Shown piece after piece: positions 9,429 to 18,926 of a DNA stretch of 64,000 nucleotides. Below the pieces are notes generated by a model. The model did not search any database. It saw only the letters and a program-made list of their open reading frames with translations, and was not told where the DNA came from. A program made the translations under genes and the position numbers. The stretch is from positions 2,914,001-2,978,000 of the forward strand of contig NZ_JANIET010000001.1 in the NCBI RefSeq assembly GCF_024506435.1. The letters are read 5' to 3'. Source of the stretch: Pantoea trifolii. GTDB lineage: Bacteria; Pseudomonadota; Gammaproteobacteria; Enterobacterales; Enterobacteriaceae. The stretch's first letter is position 1, and each line of letters begins with the position of its first letter.

Positions 9429-11383
9429 TCCAGCTCCTCGCGCTCTTCTTTTTTACGTGAGCGATAGCGCGGATCGAACAGGCAGAACAAGCCGCCAACC
9501 GCCATAAACACGCCGCCGTACCAAATCCAGCGCACGAAGGGTTTGTAGTAAATCCGCACCGCCCATGAACCGTCATCCAGCTCTTCGCCCAGCGCCGCAT
9601 AGAGGTCACGGGTGAAACCGCCGCTGATCGCCGCTTCGGTCATCATGGTGCGCGCGGCTGCATAGAAGCGTTTTTCCGCCTGCATCACTGCTTCCAGCTT
9701 GCCGTTGCGCGTCACTTCAATCACCGCTACGCCGCCGCTGTAGTTTGGTCCTTGCAGGTTGCGTACGCCGTGGAAGGTAAAGTGGTAATTGTGGATATCA
9801 ACGGTATCGCCCGCCTTCATGCGCACATCACGCTCAACGCTGTATTGGGTGCTAAAGGCGATACCGACCACGGTCACCGCCACGCCCAGATGCCCCAGCA
9901 CCATGCCCCAATGGCTGCGCGATAGATGACGCAAACCTTTGAAGAAGGAGTGACGATGGGTGGCGCGCTCGTGCAGTTCCATCAACGTCAGCATGATCAC
10001 CCAGATCGACATCAGCAGGCCGATAACCGTCATGGCTTCAATACGATCCTGCAGCAGCCACGGCAGCGCGATCGACAGAATCAGCGTCACCAACAGACCC
10101 ACACCAAGACGTTTCCACAGTTTCTGTGGTTGGTCACGACGCCAGCGCACCAGCGGACCGATACCGAGCATCAGTGCGAAGGGTGCCATCAGCCAGGTAA
10201 ACATGGTGTTGAAGAACGGCTCGCCCACCGAGATGCTGCCGAGACCCAGCTGTTTATGCACCAGCGGCAGCAGCGTACCGAGTAACACCACCAGCATCGC
10301 GGCGATCAGCAGCACATTGTTACCCAGCAGGAAGGATTCGCGTGACCAGGCTTCGCTCTGCACACGACTGCGCACCTGACCGCCTTTCAGCGCATAAAGC
10401 AGCAGCGAGCTACCAATCACAATCACCAGGAAGGCGAGAATAAACATGCCGCGCGCCGGATCGGAGGCGAAGGAGTGCACGGAAACCAGCACGCCGGAAC
10501 GCACGAGGAAAGTACCAAGCAGGCTTAACGAGAACGCGGTAATCGCCAGTAAGACCGTCCACGATTTGAAGCTGCCGCGTTTTTCCGTCACCGCCAGCGA
10601 GTGCATCAGCGCGGTTCCGGCCAGCCACGGCATAAAGGAGGCGTTTTCGACCGGATCCCAGAACCACCAGCCGCCCCAGCCGAGTTCGTAATAGGCCCAT
10701 GCCGAACCGAGCACGATGCCGATAGTCAGGAACACCCACGCAGCGGTGGTCCATGGACGTGACCAGCGCGCCCATGCGGTATCCAGACGTCCGGCCATCA
10801 GCGAAGCAATAGCAAATGCAAACGCCACCGAGAAACCAACATAGCCCATGTACAGTAGCGGCGGATGGAAGATCAGCCCGATATCCTGCAGCATCGGGTT
10901 GAGGTCGCGCCCGTCAATCGGGAAGTTTGGCAAGGTGCGGGTAAACGGGTTCGAGGTGAGAATGATAAACAGCAGGAAGCCGAGGTTAATCATGCCCATC
11001 ACCGCCAGCACGCGCGCCAGCGCATCCTGCGGCATACCGCGACTGAAGATCGCTACCGCCAGCGTCCAGGTGCTGAGCAGCAGCACCCACAACAACAGTG
11101 AACCTTCGTGCGCGCCCCAGGTTGCGGCGATGCGATAGTAAACCGGCAGCAAGGTGTTGGAGTTAGTGGCGACATAGCCAACGGTAAAATCATTCACCAC
11201 AAAGGCGTGCACCAACACGGCAAAGGAGGCGGCGACGCAGATGAACATGCCCCAGGTTAACGGGCGTGCCATCGCCATCAAACGCGCATCCTGACGCGCC
11301 GCGCCCCACAGCGGATAGACACTCAACAGTAGCGCTAAACCCAGCGCCAGACACAGCAGAAAGCTACCAATTTCCGGCATCAT
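9425..11383 (-). CDS. ccmF: Haem lyase component CcmF
   Basis: 652-residue polytopic membrane protein. The tryptophan-rich haem-handling motif [19 protein letters not shown] is intact, with the flanking histidines of HEGSLLLW and [11 protein letters not shown]. CcmF takes haem from holo-CcmE and ligates it to apocytochrome c with CcmH/CcmI. It starts with two Met codons and overlaps ccmE by 4 bp (ATGA). Confidence 0.96.
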   Translation of the reverse strand: MMPEIGSFLLCLALGLALLLSVYPLWGAARQDARLMAMARPLTWGMFICVAASFAVLVHAFVVNDFTVGYVATNSNTLLPVYYRIAATWGAHEGSLLLWVLLLSTWTLAVAIFSRGMPQDALARVLAVMGMINLGFLLFIILTSNPFTRTLPNFPIDGRDLNPMLQDIGLIFHPPLLYMGYVGFSVAFAFAIASLMAGRLDTAWARWSRPWTTAAWVFLTIGIVLGSAWAYYELGWGGWWFWDPVENASFMPWLAGTALMHSLAVTEKRGSFKSWTVLLAITAFSLSLLGTFLVRSGVLVSVHSFASDPARGMFILAFLVIVIGSSLLLYALKGGQVRSRVQSEAWSRESFLLGNNVLLIAAMLVVLLGTLLPLVHKQLGLGSISVGEPFFNTMFTWLMAPFALMLGIGPLVRWRRDQPQKLWKRLGVGLLVTLILSIALPWLLQDRIEAMTVIGLLMSIWVIMLTLMELHERATHRHSFFKGLRHLSRSHWGMVLGHLGVAVTVVGIAFSTQYSVERDVRMKAGDTVDIHNYHFTFHGVRNLQGPNYSGGVAVIEVTRNGKLEAVMQAEKRFYAAARTMMTEAAISGGFTRDLYAALGEELDDGSWAVRIYYKPFVRWIWYGGVFMAVGGLFCLFDPRYRSRKKEEREELE

Positions 11384-11865
11384 GATTGCGCACCTGACTG
11401 CTGATAGGCTGCCGCAGGTCCTGTGTGATTCTTCTTCATCGCATCTTCGATTTCAGGTGGCGTATATTTTTCATCGTGTTTCGCCAGCACTTCTTTGGCG
11501 TTCACCAGATTGCCCTCTTCGAGCACGCCTTGCGCCACCACGCCCTGCCCTTCACGGAACAGGTCCGGCAGAATGCCTTCGTAGGTAACACTGACCACGC
11601 CGTTGGCGTCATACAGTTTGAAAGAGACCGCGAGGGTTTTCGGATCGCGCTTGACGCTGCCCGGCATCACCATGCCGCCAATGCGCAAACGCTGGCCCGG
11701 TTCAGGCTTCTGATGATCTTCGCCCTTGCCATTGATGATTTCACTCGGGGTATAAAACAGGTCGATGTTGGAACGCAGCGCGTACATCACCAGCGCGGTC
11801 GCCAGGCCAAGCCCGATCAACACCGCGATCGCCACGTACAGGCGATTACGACGACGGATATTCAC
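11380..11865 (-). CDS. ccmE: Periplasmic haem chaperone CcmE
   Basis: 161 residues with an N-terminal signal anchor (about 9-29) and an OB-fold domain. The haem-binding motif [12 protein letters not shown] is intact: His130 forms the covalent haem bond and Tyr134 is the axial ligand. The C-terminal tail is flexible and Gln/Ala-rich. CcmE accepts haem from the CcmABCD complex and passes it to CcmF. It overlaps ccmD by 4 bp. Confidence 0.95.
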   Translation of the reverse strand: MNIRRRNRLYVAIAVLIGLGLATALVMYALRSNIDLFYTPSEIINGKGEDHQKPEPGQRLRIGGMVMPGSVKRDPKTLAVSFKLYDANGVVSVTYEGILPDLFREGQGVVAQGVLEEGNLVNAKEVLAKHDEKYTPPEIEDAMKKNHTGPAAAYQQSGAQS

Positions 11866-12095
11866 ACGGATTCTCCCGCTGCTTCATCGGCAGCTTTTTT
11901 CGATTTAGCCGCGCGAATGCGGCGCTCCCTGGACTGACGCTGGCGAATGTCTACCAGCAAACGGCGGCGGAACAGCACGGTGTGCAGCACCAGACCGAAT
12001 AATGGGATCAACGTGAGGATAACGGCGAGCCAAACGTAAAAGGCATAGCCGCCCATGGCGAAGAAATCGCTCCACGATGCAAAGGCTGGCGTCAT
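11862..12095 (-). CDS. ccmD: Haem exporter accessory protein CcmD
   Basis: 77 residues with one membrane helix (about 15-41, [20 protein letters not shown]) followed by a strongly basic tail, as in the CcmD family. It stabilises CcmC-CcmE and is needed to release holo-CcmE from the CcmABCD complex. Four-base overlaps join it to both ccmC and ccmE. Confidence 0.9.
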   Translation of the reverse strand: MTPAFASWSDFFAMGGYAFYVWLAVILTLIPLFGLVLHTVLFRRRLLVDIRQRQSRERRIRAAKSKKAADEAAGESV

Positions 12096-12832
12096 GATTT
12101 GCTTCCTCGCTGCGCCACATCAATCGCCCACGGACGATGACGTTCGGTAAACAGAATCAGATTGCGCAAGCGCATTAAGGTCAAAGCACCAAACACCAGC
12201 AGATAGCCGAGAATGGACCAGCGCAGCGGTGTGCGCATGCTGGGATCGATGGCCTGCTGCAGAATACCGGATGAGCCCTGATGCAGCGTGTTCCACCACT
12301 GTACCGAGAAGTGAATGATCGGCAGATTAACCACGCCAACCAGAATCAAAATGCCAGCAGCGCGCCCGGCGGTGCGACGGTCTTCAAAGGAGTGATAGAG
12401 CGCGATTACGCCCATATAGAGAAACAGCAGCACCAGCTCGGATGTCAGTCGGGCATCCCAGATCCACCAGGTTCCCCACATCGGTTTACCCCAGGCGGAA
12501 CCGGTAATCAGCGCGATAAAAGTAAACACCGCGCCAATTGGCGCCATCGCCGCCGAGACCAGATCGGCCATCTTCATCTGCCACACCAGGCCGATGAACG
12601 CCGCAATAGCCATTGACGCATACACGCCCATCGACCACATCGCTGCAGGCACGTGAATGTACATAATCCGGAAGCTGTTGCCCTGCTGATAATCTGCCGG
12701 TGCAAAGCCGAAGCCCCAGATCCAGCCGAGTAACAGCGTGCCAACACCCAGCACCGAGAACCACGGAATTAAGCGACCGCATAGCTGGTAAAGCCGCTCA
12801 GGCTTTGCCCACTGGTGTAACCATTTCCACAT
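12092..12832 (-). CDS. ccmC: Haem exporter protein CcmC
   Basis: 246 residues from ATG 12832 (MWKWLHQWAKPERLYQ), which matches the known E. coli N-terminus (245 residues); the open frame runs 18 codons further upstream without support. Six membrane segments and the tryptophan motif WGTWWIWDARLTSELVLLF are present. CcmC presents haem for covalent attachment to CcmE. A 57-bp gap, the only one in the operon upstream of ccmI, separates it from ccmB. Confidence 0.94.
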   Translation of the reverse strand: MWKWLHQWAKPERLYQLCGRLIPWFSVLGVGTLLLGWIWGFGFAPADYQQGNSFRIMYIHVPAAMWSMGVYASMAIAAFIGLVWQMKMADLVSAAMAPIGAVFTFIALITGSAWGKPMWGTWWIWDARLTSELVLLFLYMGVIALYHSFEDRRTAGRAAGILILVGVVNLPIIHFSVQWWNTLHQGSSGILQQAIDPSMRTPLRWSILGYLLVFGALTLMRLRNLILFTERHRPWAIDVAQRGSKS

Positions 12833-12889
12833 TTTGCATAGCTCACAATAAAGAGAATTCAGGTTTCGGCCGCTCTGAGGCGACACGAA

Positions 12890-13549
12890 TTAATGCAGAC
12901 TGATACGCAAAGCTGCTGCTGTCGCAAACGGCGACAGCGTTGCGCTGACGGCCAGCATCGCGCCGAGAATCGCCAGATAACCCCCGATCGGCAATCCCAT
13001 TCCGGCGGCATCAATCGCCGCGCTGGCGAATATCAGAACCGGTATCGACAACGGCAATACCAGCAGACTTAGTAATACGCCGCCGCGCCGCAGCCCAACG
13101 GTTAACCCGGTCCCAATCGCGCCGAGAAAGCTTAGCGTTGGCGTGCCAAGTAGCAGCGTTAACGCCATCGCGCGCCAGCCGGCAAAATCCAGCGACAGCA
13201 ACAATGCCGCCAGCGGCGACAGTAAAATCAGTGGCAGCCCGGTAATCAGCCAGTGTGCAATCACTTTGCCCAGCACCGTAACCGGCAGCGGTGTTGGCAG
13301 CAGAAGGAGTTGCTCGAGCGAACCATCAAGAAAATCGTCATGAAACAGTCGTTCCAGCGCCAGCAATGAGGCCAGTAATGCGGCAACCCACGCCACGCCC
13401 GGCGCAATGCGCGCCAGCTGCTGCGGCTCCGGTCCGATACCTAATGGAAACAGCGTGATAACAATCAGGAAAAACCACAGTGGATTGATCACTTCCGCGC
13501 CGCTGCGAAAGGCGATTTTTAATTCGCGCTGAATGACCCGACCTAACAT
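12890..13549 (-). CDS. ccmB: Haem exporter membrane subunit CcmB
   Basis: 219 residues with about six membrane helices and the family stretches INPLWFFLIVITLFPL and LSPFATAAALRIS. The start at 13549 (ATG, coupled as TGATG to the ccmA stop, GGAG eight bases upstream) is preferred over GTG 13558. With CcmA it forms an ABC-type complex whose ATP hydrolysis drives release of haem-loaded CcmE. Confidence 0.94.
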   Translation of the reverse strand: MLGRVIQRELKIAFRSGAEVINPLWFFLIVITLFPLGIGPEPQQLARIAPGVAWVAALLASLLALERLFHDDFLDGSLEQLLLLPTPLPVTVLGKVIAHWLITGLPLILLSPLAALLLSLDFAGWRAMALTLLLGTPTLSFLGAIGTGLTVGLRRGGVLLSLLVLPLSIPVLIFASAAIDAAGMGLPIGGYLAILGAMLAVSATLSPFATAAALRISLH

Positions 13550-14163
13550 CAAGCCCACTCCGAAGTAAGACGAATTTTACGCACGCGCGCGCTGTTATCG
13601 GGCAGATCCTGATGCGTAGTCAGAATCACCGCTCCGCCGTTATCGGCATGGGTGGCGAATCGCGCCATTAATTTTTCCACACCGCCTTTATCGATGGCGG
13701 TCAAAGGCTCATCGAGGATCCATATCGACGCCGGGCTGAGCCACAGGCGGGCTAATGCCACACGCCGCTGCTGTCCGGCGGAGAGTTGCGCCACTGGCAC
13801 CTCTTCAAAACCCAGCAGATCGACCTGCTCAAGCGCGTCAAAAATCGCGTCTTCATTGCTGCTGCCGTGCCAGAAATGCAGGTTCTCCAGCGGTGAGAGT
13901 ACCGATTTCACGCCGGGGTGATGGCCGAGATAGAGCAGATTTTGTTGCCATATTTCGCGCTGCTGACGAATCGGCTGTGACTGCCACATCACGTCGCCCT
14001 CTTCCGCCCGGCTTAATCCCGCTAACAGGCGTAGCAGCGAGGTTTTCCCGGCTCCGTTTGGCCCTTCAATTTGCACAATGTCACCCGGTTGCACACAGAA
14101 GCTCAACCCATGAAACAAGGTTCGCTCATCACGAACGCATGAGAGATTAATGACTTCGAGCAT
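13549..14163 (-). CDS. ccmA: ABC ATP-binding subunit CcmA
   Basis: 204 residues from the chosen start (E. coli 207). Walker A is GPNGAGKTS, the signature is QLSAGQQRR, and Walker B is IWILDEP followed by the H-loop in TTHQ. The open frame extends 37 codons upstream through a likely promoter (TATTAT near 14196-14201 on the minus strand), so the shorter start fits; its ribosome site is weak. First gene of the ccm operon. Confidence 0.93.
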   Translation of the reverse strand: MLEVINLSCVRDERTLFHGLSFCVQPGDIVQIEGPNGAGKTSLLRLLAGLSRAEEGDVMWQSQPIRQQREIWQQNLLYLGHHPGVKSVLSPLENLHFWHGSSNEDAIFDALEQVDLLGFEEVPVAQLSAGQQRRVALARLWLSPASIWILDEPLTAIDKGGVEKLMARFATHADNGGAVILTTHQDLPDNSARVRKIRLTSEWA

Positions 14164-14406
14164 AGAAGGGAGAATCACGGCAATGAATGAGGCGGCGATA
14201 ATACCACATTGAATCTGTGGGCCGAAGTCTGTGAGCTGGCTCCCACTTACCCCAAATGGGGTATTCGTGCGCATCAGATCAAGAAATTGCTCAAAAAACC
14301 AACTCAGTTAAAATTTCGTTACTCTTAAATTGAATCTTCGTAACAAAATGACCTTGCCAAAACCAGCTACGCTTATTGCGCAATGGCATTATCACCCGAG
14401 GGAAAC

Positions 14407-15321
14407 ATGAAACAATCACCATCGATTTCAAACAGTGACAACGATGTAGAGAGTGATGAGAAGGAACAAGGCAAGGAGATTGAAGTGGATGAAGATGCCC
14501 TGCCCTCGCAGGCGGCGGCAATTCATGAGGAAATACGTCAGGACGGTGAAAAAGAGCTCGAGCGCGATGGTATGGCACTGCTTTGGTCGGCGGTAGCGGC
14601 CGGATTGTCAATGAGCGCTTCGCTGATGGCGAAAGGCATTTTCCAGGTCCACCTCAAAGGCGTGCCCGGCGCTTTTTTACTCGAAAATCTGGGTTATACC
14701 TTTGGCTTTGTCATTGTCATTATGGCGCGCCAGCAATTGTTCACCGAGAACACCGTTACCGCCGTTTTGCCGGTAATGCACAAACCGACCGGCAGCAACT
14801 TTGCGCTGCTGTTGCGTCTCTGGTGCGTGGTGCTGCTCGGCAATCTGATGGGTACCGCGTTGGGCGCGCTCGCTTTTAATCATATGCCGATCTTCGACGA
14901 TGCGACGCGTCAGGCGTTTACCGCCATCAGTGAAAAAGTGATGGTCAATTCCCCCAGCGAAATGTTCGCTAATGCGGTGATCTCCGGCTGGATTATCGCC
15001 ACCATGGTGTGGATGTTCCCGTATGCGGGCGCGGCGAAAATTGTGGTGATCGTGATGATGACCTGGCTGGTGGCGTTAGGGGATTTAGCGCATATCGTGG
15101 TCGGTTCGGTCGAGGTGCTGTATCTGGTGTTTGCGGGCACGCTGCCATGGTACGAATTCTTCTGGCCATTTGCTCTGCCAACGCTGCTTGGCAACATCAC
15201 GGGCGGTACGCTGATATTTGCCTTGATTAGCCATGCGCAGATTCGTAACGATATGAGTGAAGCGGCGAAAGCCAAAGCACGTGCGGAACAGAAGCGGAAA
15301 GAGAAGCAAAAACAGGCGTAA
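14407..15321 (+). CDS. yfdC: Inner-membrane protein YfdC, formate/nitrite transporter family
   Basis: 304 residues: a long acidic, charged N-terminus (about 1-60) with a conserved IHEEIRQDGEKELERDGMAL segment, then six membrane segments of the FNT fold. It is the E. coli neighbour of both mlaA and argW, as here. Substrate is unknown; the FNT family carries small monovalent anions such as formate or nitrite. GAGGG precedes ATG 14407. The last ~25 residues are Lys/Ala/Gln-rich. Confidence 0.92.
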   Translation: MKQSPSISNSDNDVESDEKEQGKEIEVDEDALPSQAAAIHEEIRQDGEKELERDGMALLWSAVAAGLSMSASLMAKGIFQVHLKGVPGAFLLENLGYTFGFVIVIMARQQLFTENTVTAVLPVMHKPTGSNFALLLRLWCVVLLGNLMGTALGALAFNHMPIFDDATRQAFTAISEKVMVNSPSEMFANAVISGWIIATMVWMFPYAGAAKIVVIVMMTWLVALGDLAHIVVGSVEVLYLVFAGTLPWYEFFWPFALPTLLGNITGGTLIFALISHAQIRNDMSEAAKAKARAEQKRKEKQKQA

Positions 15322-15408
15322 GCCTGGTCTTAAATTGCTGATAGATTGAGCAAACAACCGCTGCATAGTTAAAATCAGGTTCGCGGTGCGCTATACTGCG
15401 CGCCCGGC

Positions 15409-15483
15409 GTCTCCTTAGTTAAATGGATATAACGAGCCCCTCCTAAGGGCTAGTTGCAGGTTCGATTCCTGCAGGGGACACCA
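15409..15483 (+). tRNA. argW: tRNA-Arg (anticodon CCU), argW
   Basis: 75-nt cloverleaf. The acceptor stem GTCTCCT pairs with AGGGGAC (one G-T wobble), the anticodon loop is CTCCTAA, the T-loop is TTCGATT, and CCA is encoded. It lies directly after yfdC as in E. coli, where argW is a known prophage/island integration site. A TATACT at 15392-15397 is a likely -10 box. Confidence 0.96.
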
Positions 15484-15503
15484 GATTTTCATCGTTCTCC
15501 CGC

Positions 15504-15713
15504 TTAAAACAGCCATCTTGCCAGAGCAAGTGTCAGTCCAGCGGTGCTCATTATTCCCGCCACAATCCATTTCGTTTGTTGATTTATCGCCTGATGAAGA
15601 TCGCTTTTAGTGGCGTAGTTCGATTTAATCACCGCGATATCCGTTTTCATCAGCGCCATATCGGTTTTGATATCGTCGATATCCGCTTCCAGCTTTGAAA
15701 CGCGCTTTTCCAT
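15504..15713 (-). CDS. Small coiled-coil, C-terminally membrane-anchored protein (paralogue A, 69 aa)
   Basis: 69 residues; ATG 15713 follows AGGAG with 5-nt spacing. Residues 1-47 form a charged heptad coiled coil (MEKRVSKLEADIDDIKTDMA...). Residues about 48-66 (TKWIVAGIMSTAGLTLALA) form one membrane helix ending RWLF. The layout resembles small XhlA/holin-associated proteins, but I do not recognise a named family and assign no function. It is the shortest of three tandem paralogues and the last in transcription order. Confidence 0.75.
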   Translation of the reverse strand: MEKRVSKLEADIDDIKTDMALMKTDIAVIKSNYATKSDLHQAINQQTKWIVAGIMSTAGLTLALARWLF

Positions 15714-15738
15714 GTTCACTCCTTGATCATCAACTCAC

Positions 15739-15990
15739 TCAAAACAACCAGCGAGCCAGTGCCAGCGTCATGCCCGCAGTGCTCAGCATCCCCGCGACAA
15801 TCCATTTTGTCTGTTTACTTAATTCCTGATGAATTCTCCCAATATCCTGATGCACTTTGCCAATCTCCTGATAAAGATCGCTCTTGGTGACGTAATTCGA
15901 CTTGATCACCGCAATGTCTGTCTTCATGACAGCCATATCGGTTTTGATATCGTCGATATCCGCTTCCAGCTTTGATACGCGCTTTTCCAT
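15739..15990 (-). CDS. Small coiled-coil, C-terminally membrane-anchored protein (paralogue B, 83 aa)
   Basis: 83 residues, the longest of the three paralogues. The ribosome site and start (AAGGAGTGAACATG) are identical to copy A. Residues 1-33 match A except at position 21, while the region from residue 34 onward resembles copy C (YVTKS, QEIGK, MTL). Compared with A it carries two extra 7-residue units, IGKVHQD and IGRIHQE, before the membrane helix. Function unknown; it probably forms membrane-tethered oligomers. Confidence 0.75.
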   Translation of the reverse strand: MEKRVSKLEADIDDIKTDMAVMKTDIAVIKSNYVTKSDLYQEIGKVHQDIGRIHQELSKQTKWIVAGMLSTAGMTLALARWLF

Positions 15991-16011
15991 GTTCACTCCT
16001 TAATCATTCAC

Positions 16012-16242
16012 TTAAAACAACCAGCGAGCCAGCCCCAGCGTCATACCTGCAGTGCTCATCATGCCCGCCACGATCCATTTCGTCTGTTTGCTGATCTCCT
16101 GGTGAATTTTGCCGATCTCCTGATGAAATTCACTTTTGGTGACGTAATTCGATTTGATTACCGCAATGTCCATTTTCACCTGGGCCATATCGGTTTTAAG
16201 ACCATCAATATCCGCTTCCAGCTTTGATACGCGCTTTTCCAT
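16012..16242 (-). CDS. Small coiled-coil, C-terminally membrane-anchored protein (paralogue C, 76 aa)
   Basis: 76 residues, first in transcription order. It shares the MEKRVSKLEADI start and the TKWIVAG...ARWLF tail with A and B, and has one extra heptad (IGKIHQE) relative to A. Start 16242 has AGAGG eight bases upstream; the open frame runs 27 codons further but that part is absent from A and B. A 187-bp gap with no visible gene separates it from the AraC regulator. Confidence 0.72.
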   Translation of the reverse strand: MEKRVSKLEADIDGLKTDMAQVKMDIAVIKSNYVTKSEFHQEIGKIHQEISKQTKWIVAGMMSTAGMTLGLARWLF

Positions 16243-16429
16243 AATTACGGCCTCTCGTAACTTGTCATTGTAATCAATGTGATAGCTTAATTTTCCTGCA
16301 AAGCATCCTACTCCAAAATCCATGGAAAAAATGCCTTACAGAGTGTGAGAAGGCCTAACTGAGAGATGTGTTCAGAAAAAAACAGGGGTTATTGCAGCCG
16401 ATTACATCGGTTTAAGAGTGAGATCGTAA

Positions 16430-17299
16430 TCAGGCCTGATCGTGTCGCCATGCCGACGGCGTCACGCCATGCAGTTGACGAAAGCGGTTACTGAAGTGGC
16501 TTGAGGAGTGAAAACCGCAGCGCAGCGCGATTTCTGTTAGCGGTAAACGGCTGAATTTCAGCAGCTGTAACGCAGCATCCATGCGGCGGCGCATCACATA
16601 TTGGTGCGGTGCCTCGCCAACGCTGCTACGGAACATGCGTGCAAAATGGTATTCGCTCAGCGCCGCTTCGGCGGCCAGCTGCGCCAGCGTTAATGGCTGA
16701 TCAAGCTGCGCATCAATATATGCCATCACTCGCCGCAACACGGCGGGGGCCAATCCACCACGCACCTGCGGCGCTTGCCATTGCACATCGCTGTAGCGTT
16801 GCAACAAATGCGTCATCAGCAACGTTGATGCGCTGCTGAGCATCAATTGATTCGCCGGCTGCTGCCAATCGGTGCTCAGCAAGAAGTGGCGATAAAGTTG
16901 GGTGATACGATCGTCCGCCGCGAAGATCTTTTCATGCAGATTGAGCTGCGACGGACTGCGGTCCCAGATCTGTTCGCCCAGATGGCGCAGATGTTCATCG
17001 GTGCAGTAGAGATGCACAAACGATAAATCGGCACGAATATCCCACACCGATTCCACTCCGCTGGGCATCAGGCAAAAGCGATCCGGCCCGCCGCCGTTGC
17101 GCCAGCCGTGCTGGGTTTTATGCCAGGTTTCATAACCGTCGGCGGTATACAGGCTCAGCGTGTGATGATCGCTAAGATTGGTGACGCGGTCGCCGCTGTT
17201 AAACCAGGCCGCCAGCTTAATGCCGCTCGACAACTGCACGCTGTCGCGCAGCTGCGCTTTGTGGCGCTGGAGCATGTTGAAGGTCTGGTAATCAGCCAT
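16430..17299 (-). CDS. AraC family transcriptional regulator
   Basis: 289 residues from ATG 17299 (MADYQTFNML). A ligand-binding N-terminal domain (about 1-180) precedes two helix-turn-helix motifs (about 190-289): LTLAQLAAEAALSEYHFARMF, then LTEIALRCGFHSSSHFSNRFR with the family ending HGVTPSAWR. It is divergent from an EamA exporter 180 bp away, its most likely target. No ligand can be inferred. The upstream in-frame extension to 17449 lacks a ribosome site and would overlap the promoter region. Confidence 0.85.
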   Translation of the reverse strand: MADYQTFNMLQRHKAQLRDSVQLSSGIKLAAWFNSGDRVTNLSDHHTLSLYTADGYETWHKTQHGWRNGGGPDRFCLMPSGVESVWDIRADLSFVHLYCTDEHLRHLGEQIWDRSPSQLNLHEKIFAADDRITQLYRHFLLSTDWQQPANQLMLSSASTLLMTHLLQRYSDVQWQAPQVRGGLAPAVLRRVMAYIDAQLDQPLTLAQLAAEAALSEYHFARMFRSSVGEAPHQYVMRRRMDAALQLLKFSRLPLTEIALRCGFHSSSHFSNRFRQLHGVTPSAWRHDQA

Positions 17300-17479
17300 G
17301 GTTGATATCACTCGCAGTTCATGAGCGCCCAGTGTACGGATCTCCGCAGACAGAAAACAGGTCACAGCCGGACGCAAAAGTAAAAAGCGCAAGATTTTGC
17401 AATTGCCGCGCAAAAACGTGCAAGCCGCGCGTTGCTTTTCACGCCACACTGCGGGCCAGATTGTGTCGGAGAGTGCGTT

Positions 17480-18379
17480 ATGAATGTGATGTTATACCTT
17501 GCCGTGGTGATGATTTGGGGAACTACCTGGATTGCCATTTTCCTGCAACAGGAAGCAGGCGATACGCCGGTTTTGGTGGCGGTATTTTGGCGTTTCTTAC
17601 TGGCGTCGCTGGTGATGCTGGCGATCCTCAAACTGCTGCGTCGGCTGCGAACGCTGGATAAGCGCGATCATCTGTTTTGTCTGCTGCAGGGTTGCTGCGT
17701 GTTTGGCTTCAACTTTGTCTGCTTCTATCATGCTGCCGCGTGGATCAGCAGTGGACTGGAGTCGGTGATCTTCTCGATGGCCGTGCTGTATAACGCGCTC
17801 AACAGCTGGATTTTTTTCCGTCAGCGCCCATCATTTCGCCTGCTGCCAGCGGCGGTGCTTGGCCTGGGCGGCATTGTTGCCCTGTTCTGGAATGATATTC
17901 AGGCGGCGCATCCCGCTCCGCAATTGCTGTGGGGCGTAGGCCTCAGCGCGCTTGGCACGCTGGGCTTCTCCTTCGGCAATATGATTTCGCTGCGCCATCA
18001 GCGTCGTCAGCTCGATATTCTGACCACCAATAGCTACGCGATGCTGTATGGCGCTTTGGTGATGGCCGCACTGGCGTTAGTGAATGGCGATTCACTGGCA
18101 CCCGCGCTAAATATGCAGTGGTTGGGTGCGATGAGTTATCTGGCAATATTGGGTTCGGTATTGGGATTTGGTGCCTACTTCACCCTAGTTGGTCGCATTG
18201 GTGCCAGTCAGGCCGCCTATAGCACCTTGCTGTTCCCGCTGGTGGCTCTGACGCTCTCCACGCTTTATGAAGGTTATCACTGGCATAGCAATGCAATTGT
18301 CGGATTGGTGATGATATTGGCGGGGAATATGGTGATGTTTGTGCGCTGGCCGACGCTGGGTCGATTACGTACCGCATAA
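17480..18379 (+). CDS. EamA/RhaT family drug-metabolite transporter
   Basis: 299 residues with ten predicted membrane helices in two repeated halves. It opens MNVMLYLAVVMIWGTTWIAI, the usual WGxxW start of EamA proteins. GGAGAG lies seven bases before ATG 17480. Relatives export amino acids or other metabolites; the substrate here is unknown. Divergent transcription from an AraC gene suggests specific induction. Confidence 0.88.
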   Translation: MNVMLYLAVVMIWGTTWIAIFLQQEAGDTPVLVAVFWRFLLASLVMLAILKLLRRLRTLDKRDHLFCLLQGCCVFGFNFVCFYHAAAWISSGLESVIFSMAVLYNALNSWIFFRQRPSFRLLPAAVLGLGGIVALFWNDIQAAHPAPQLLWGVGLSALGTLGFSFGNMISLRHQRRQLDILTTNSYAMLYGALVMAALALVNGDSLAPALNMQWLGAMSYLAILGSVLGFGAYFTLVGRIGASQAAYSTLLFPLVALTLSTLYEGYHWHSNAIVGLVMILAGNMVMFVRWPTLGRLRTA

Positions 18380-18385
18380 ATAACG

Positions 18386-18408
18386 AGAGCGGGCATTGCG
18401 CCCGCTCT
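18386..18408. terminator. Terminator after the EamA gene
   Basis: Perfect 9-bp stem AGAGCGGGC/GCCCGCTCT with a 5-nt loop followed by TTTTG. It lies between the convergent EamA and AriR-like genes and ends the exporter transcript. Confidence 0.85.
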
Positions 18409-18417
18409 TTTGTTCCT

Positions 18418-18657
18418 CTAACGCCAGCCCTGAACGCCGATATTGAGCTGGTGAGGTTTAGTTATGGCTTTTCTGGCAATCCAGTAAAGCAGGACGCGTT
18501 CATCATCTTTGTCGCGGTCGGCCATTGCCAGTAATTTCAGCGACAACGTGGATTTGTTCACTGGTTGATGCTCATCGCTTAACTCGATCACCGCCTGACC
18601 GATAATGCAGCAAACCTCATCCTCATTAGACGCGGATTCATATGTTCGGTCTTTCAT
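18418..18657 (-). CDS. AriR/YmgB-like small regulatory protein
   Basis: 79 residues from ATG 18657, preceded by a strong AGGAGG. The pattern EDEVCCIIGQAVIEL...PVNKSTLSLKLLAMAD resembles the YmgB/AriR/YcgZ family (E. coli EEESAVLGQAV...VNNKNIILSLI). E. coli members connect to biofilm, acid resistance and RcsB signalling. Two helices are expected and no catalytic motif is visible. The family call rests on recalled similarity over about 50 residues. Confidence 0.55.
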   Translation of the reverse strand: MKDRTYESASNEDEVCCIIGQAVIELSDEHQPVNKSTLSLKLLAMADRDKDDERVLLYWIARKAITKPHQLNIGVQGWR

Positions 18658-18799
18658 ATTTCCTCCTCTTGAATGAATTTTAAGCCTGGCAAACATCCGC
18701 GACTTTGCAGGCATTATGGCGTGATCGATACAAATGCTTACACATGGTTACCCGTAGCAACCGCTACGCTTTAAATGACATCACTTACTGTCATCACAA

Positions 18800-18830
18800 T
18801 GTCATTCATACCCGTTTAGCTGCATTTCAT
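18800..18830 (+). promoter_or_regulatory. Candidate YpdB operator upstream of yhjX
   Basis: Two 10-mers, TGTCATTCAT (18800-18809) and TGCATTTCAT (18821-18830), are separated by exactly 11 bp. The published E. coli YpdB site in the yhjX promoter is a direct repeat GGCATTTCAT-N11-GGCATTTCAT. The downstream repeat matches at 9/10 positions, the upstream one at 6/10. The site lies 96 bp before the yhjX start. Confidence 0.65.
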
Positions 18831-18926
18831 TCCACCGTCGGGTGCATTCACGCCACGGTTTCCCCCGCACGCGCGAGAGCAACTTATTATCTCCACAGAT
18901 TCCGCTTTCTCGAGTGAGAGATAAAA

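Noticed and set aside
14291..14611. 106-codon minus-strand frame over the yfdC start
   Set aside because: Antisense shadow of yfdC; no ribosome site or family features.
15409..16430. Prophage or integrative element at argW
   Set aside because: argW is a known integration site, but there is no integrase and no second copy of the tRNA 3' end in the window; only the three small paralogues are odd.
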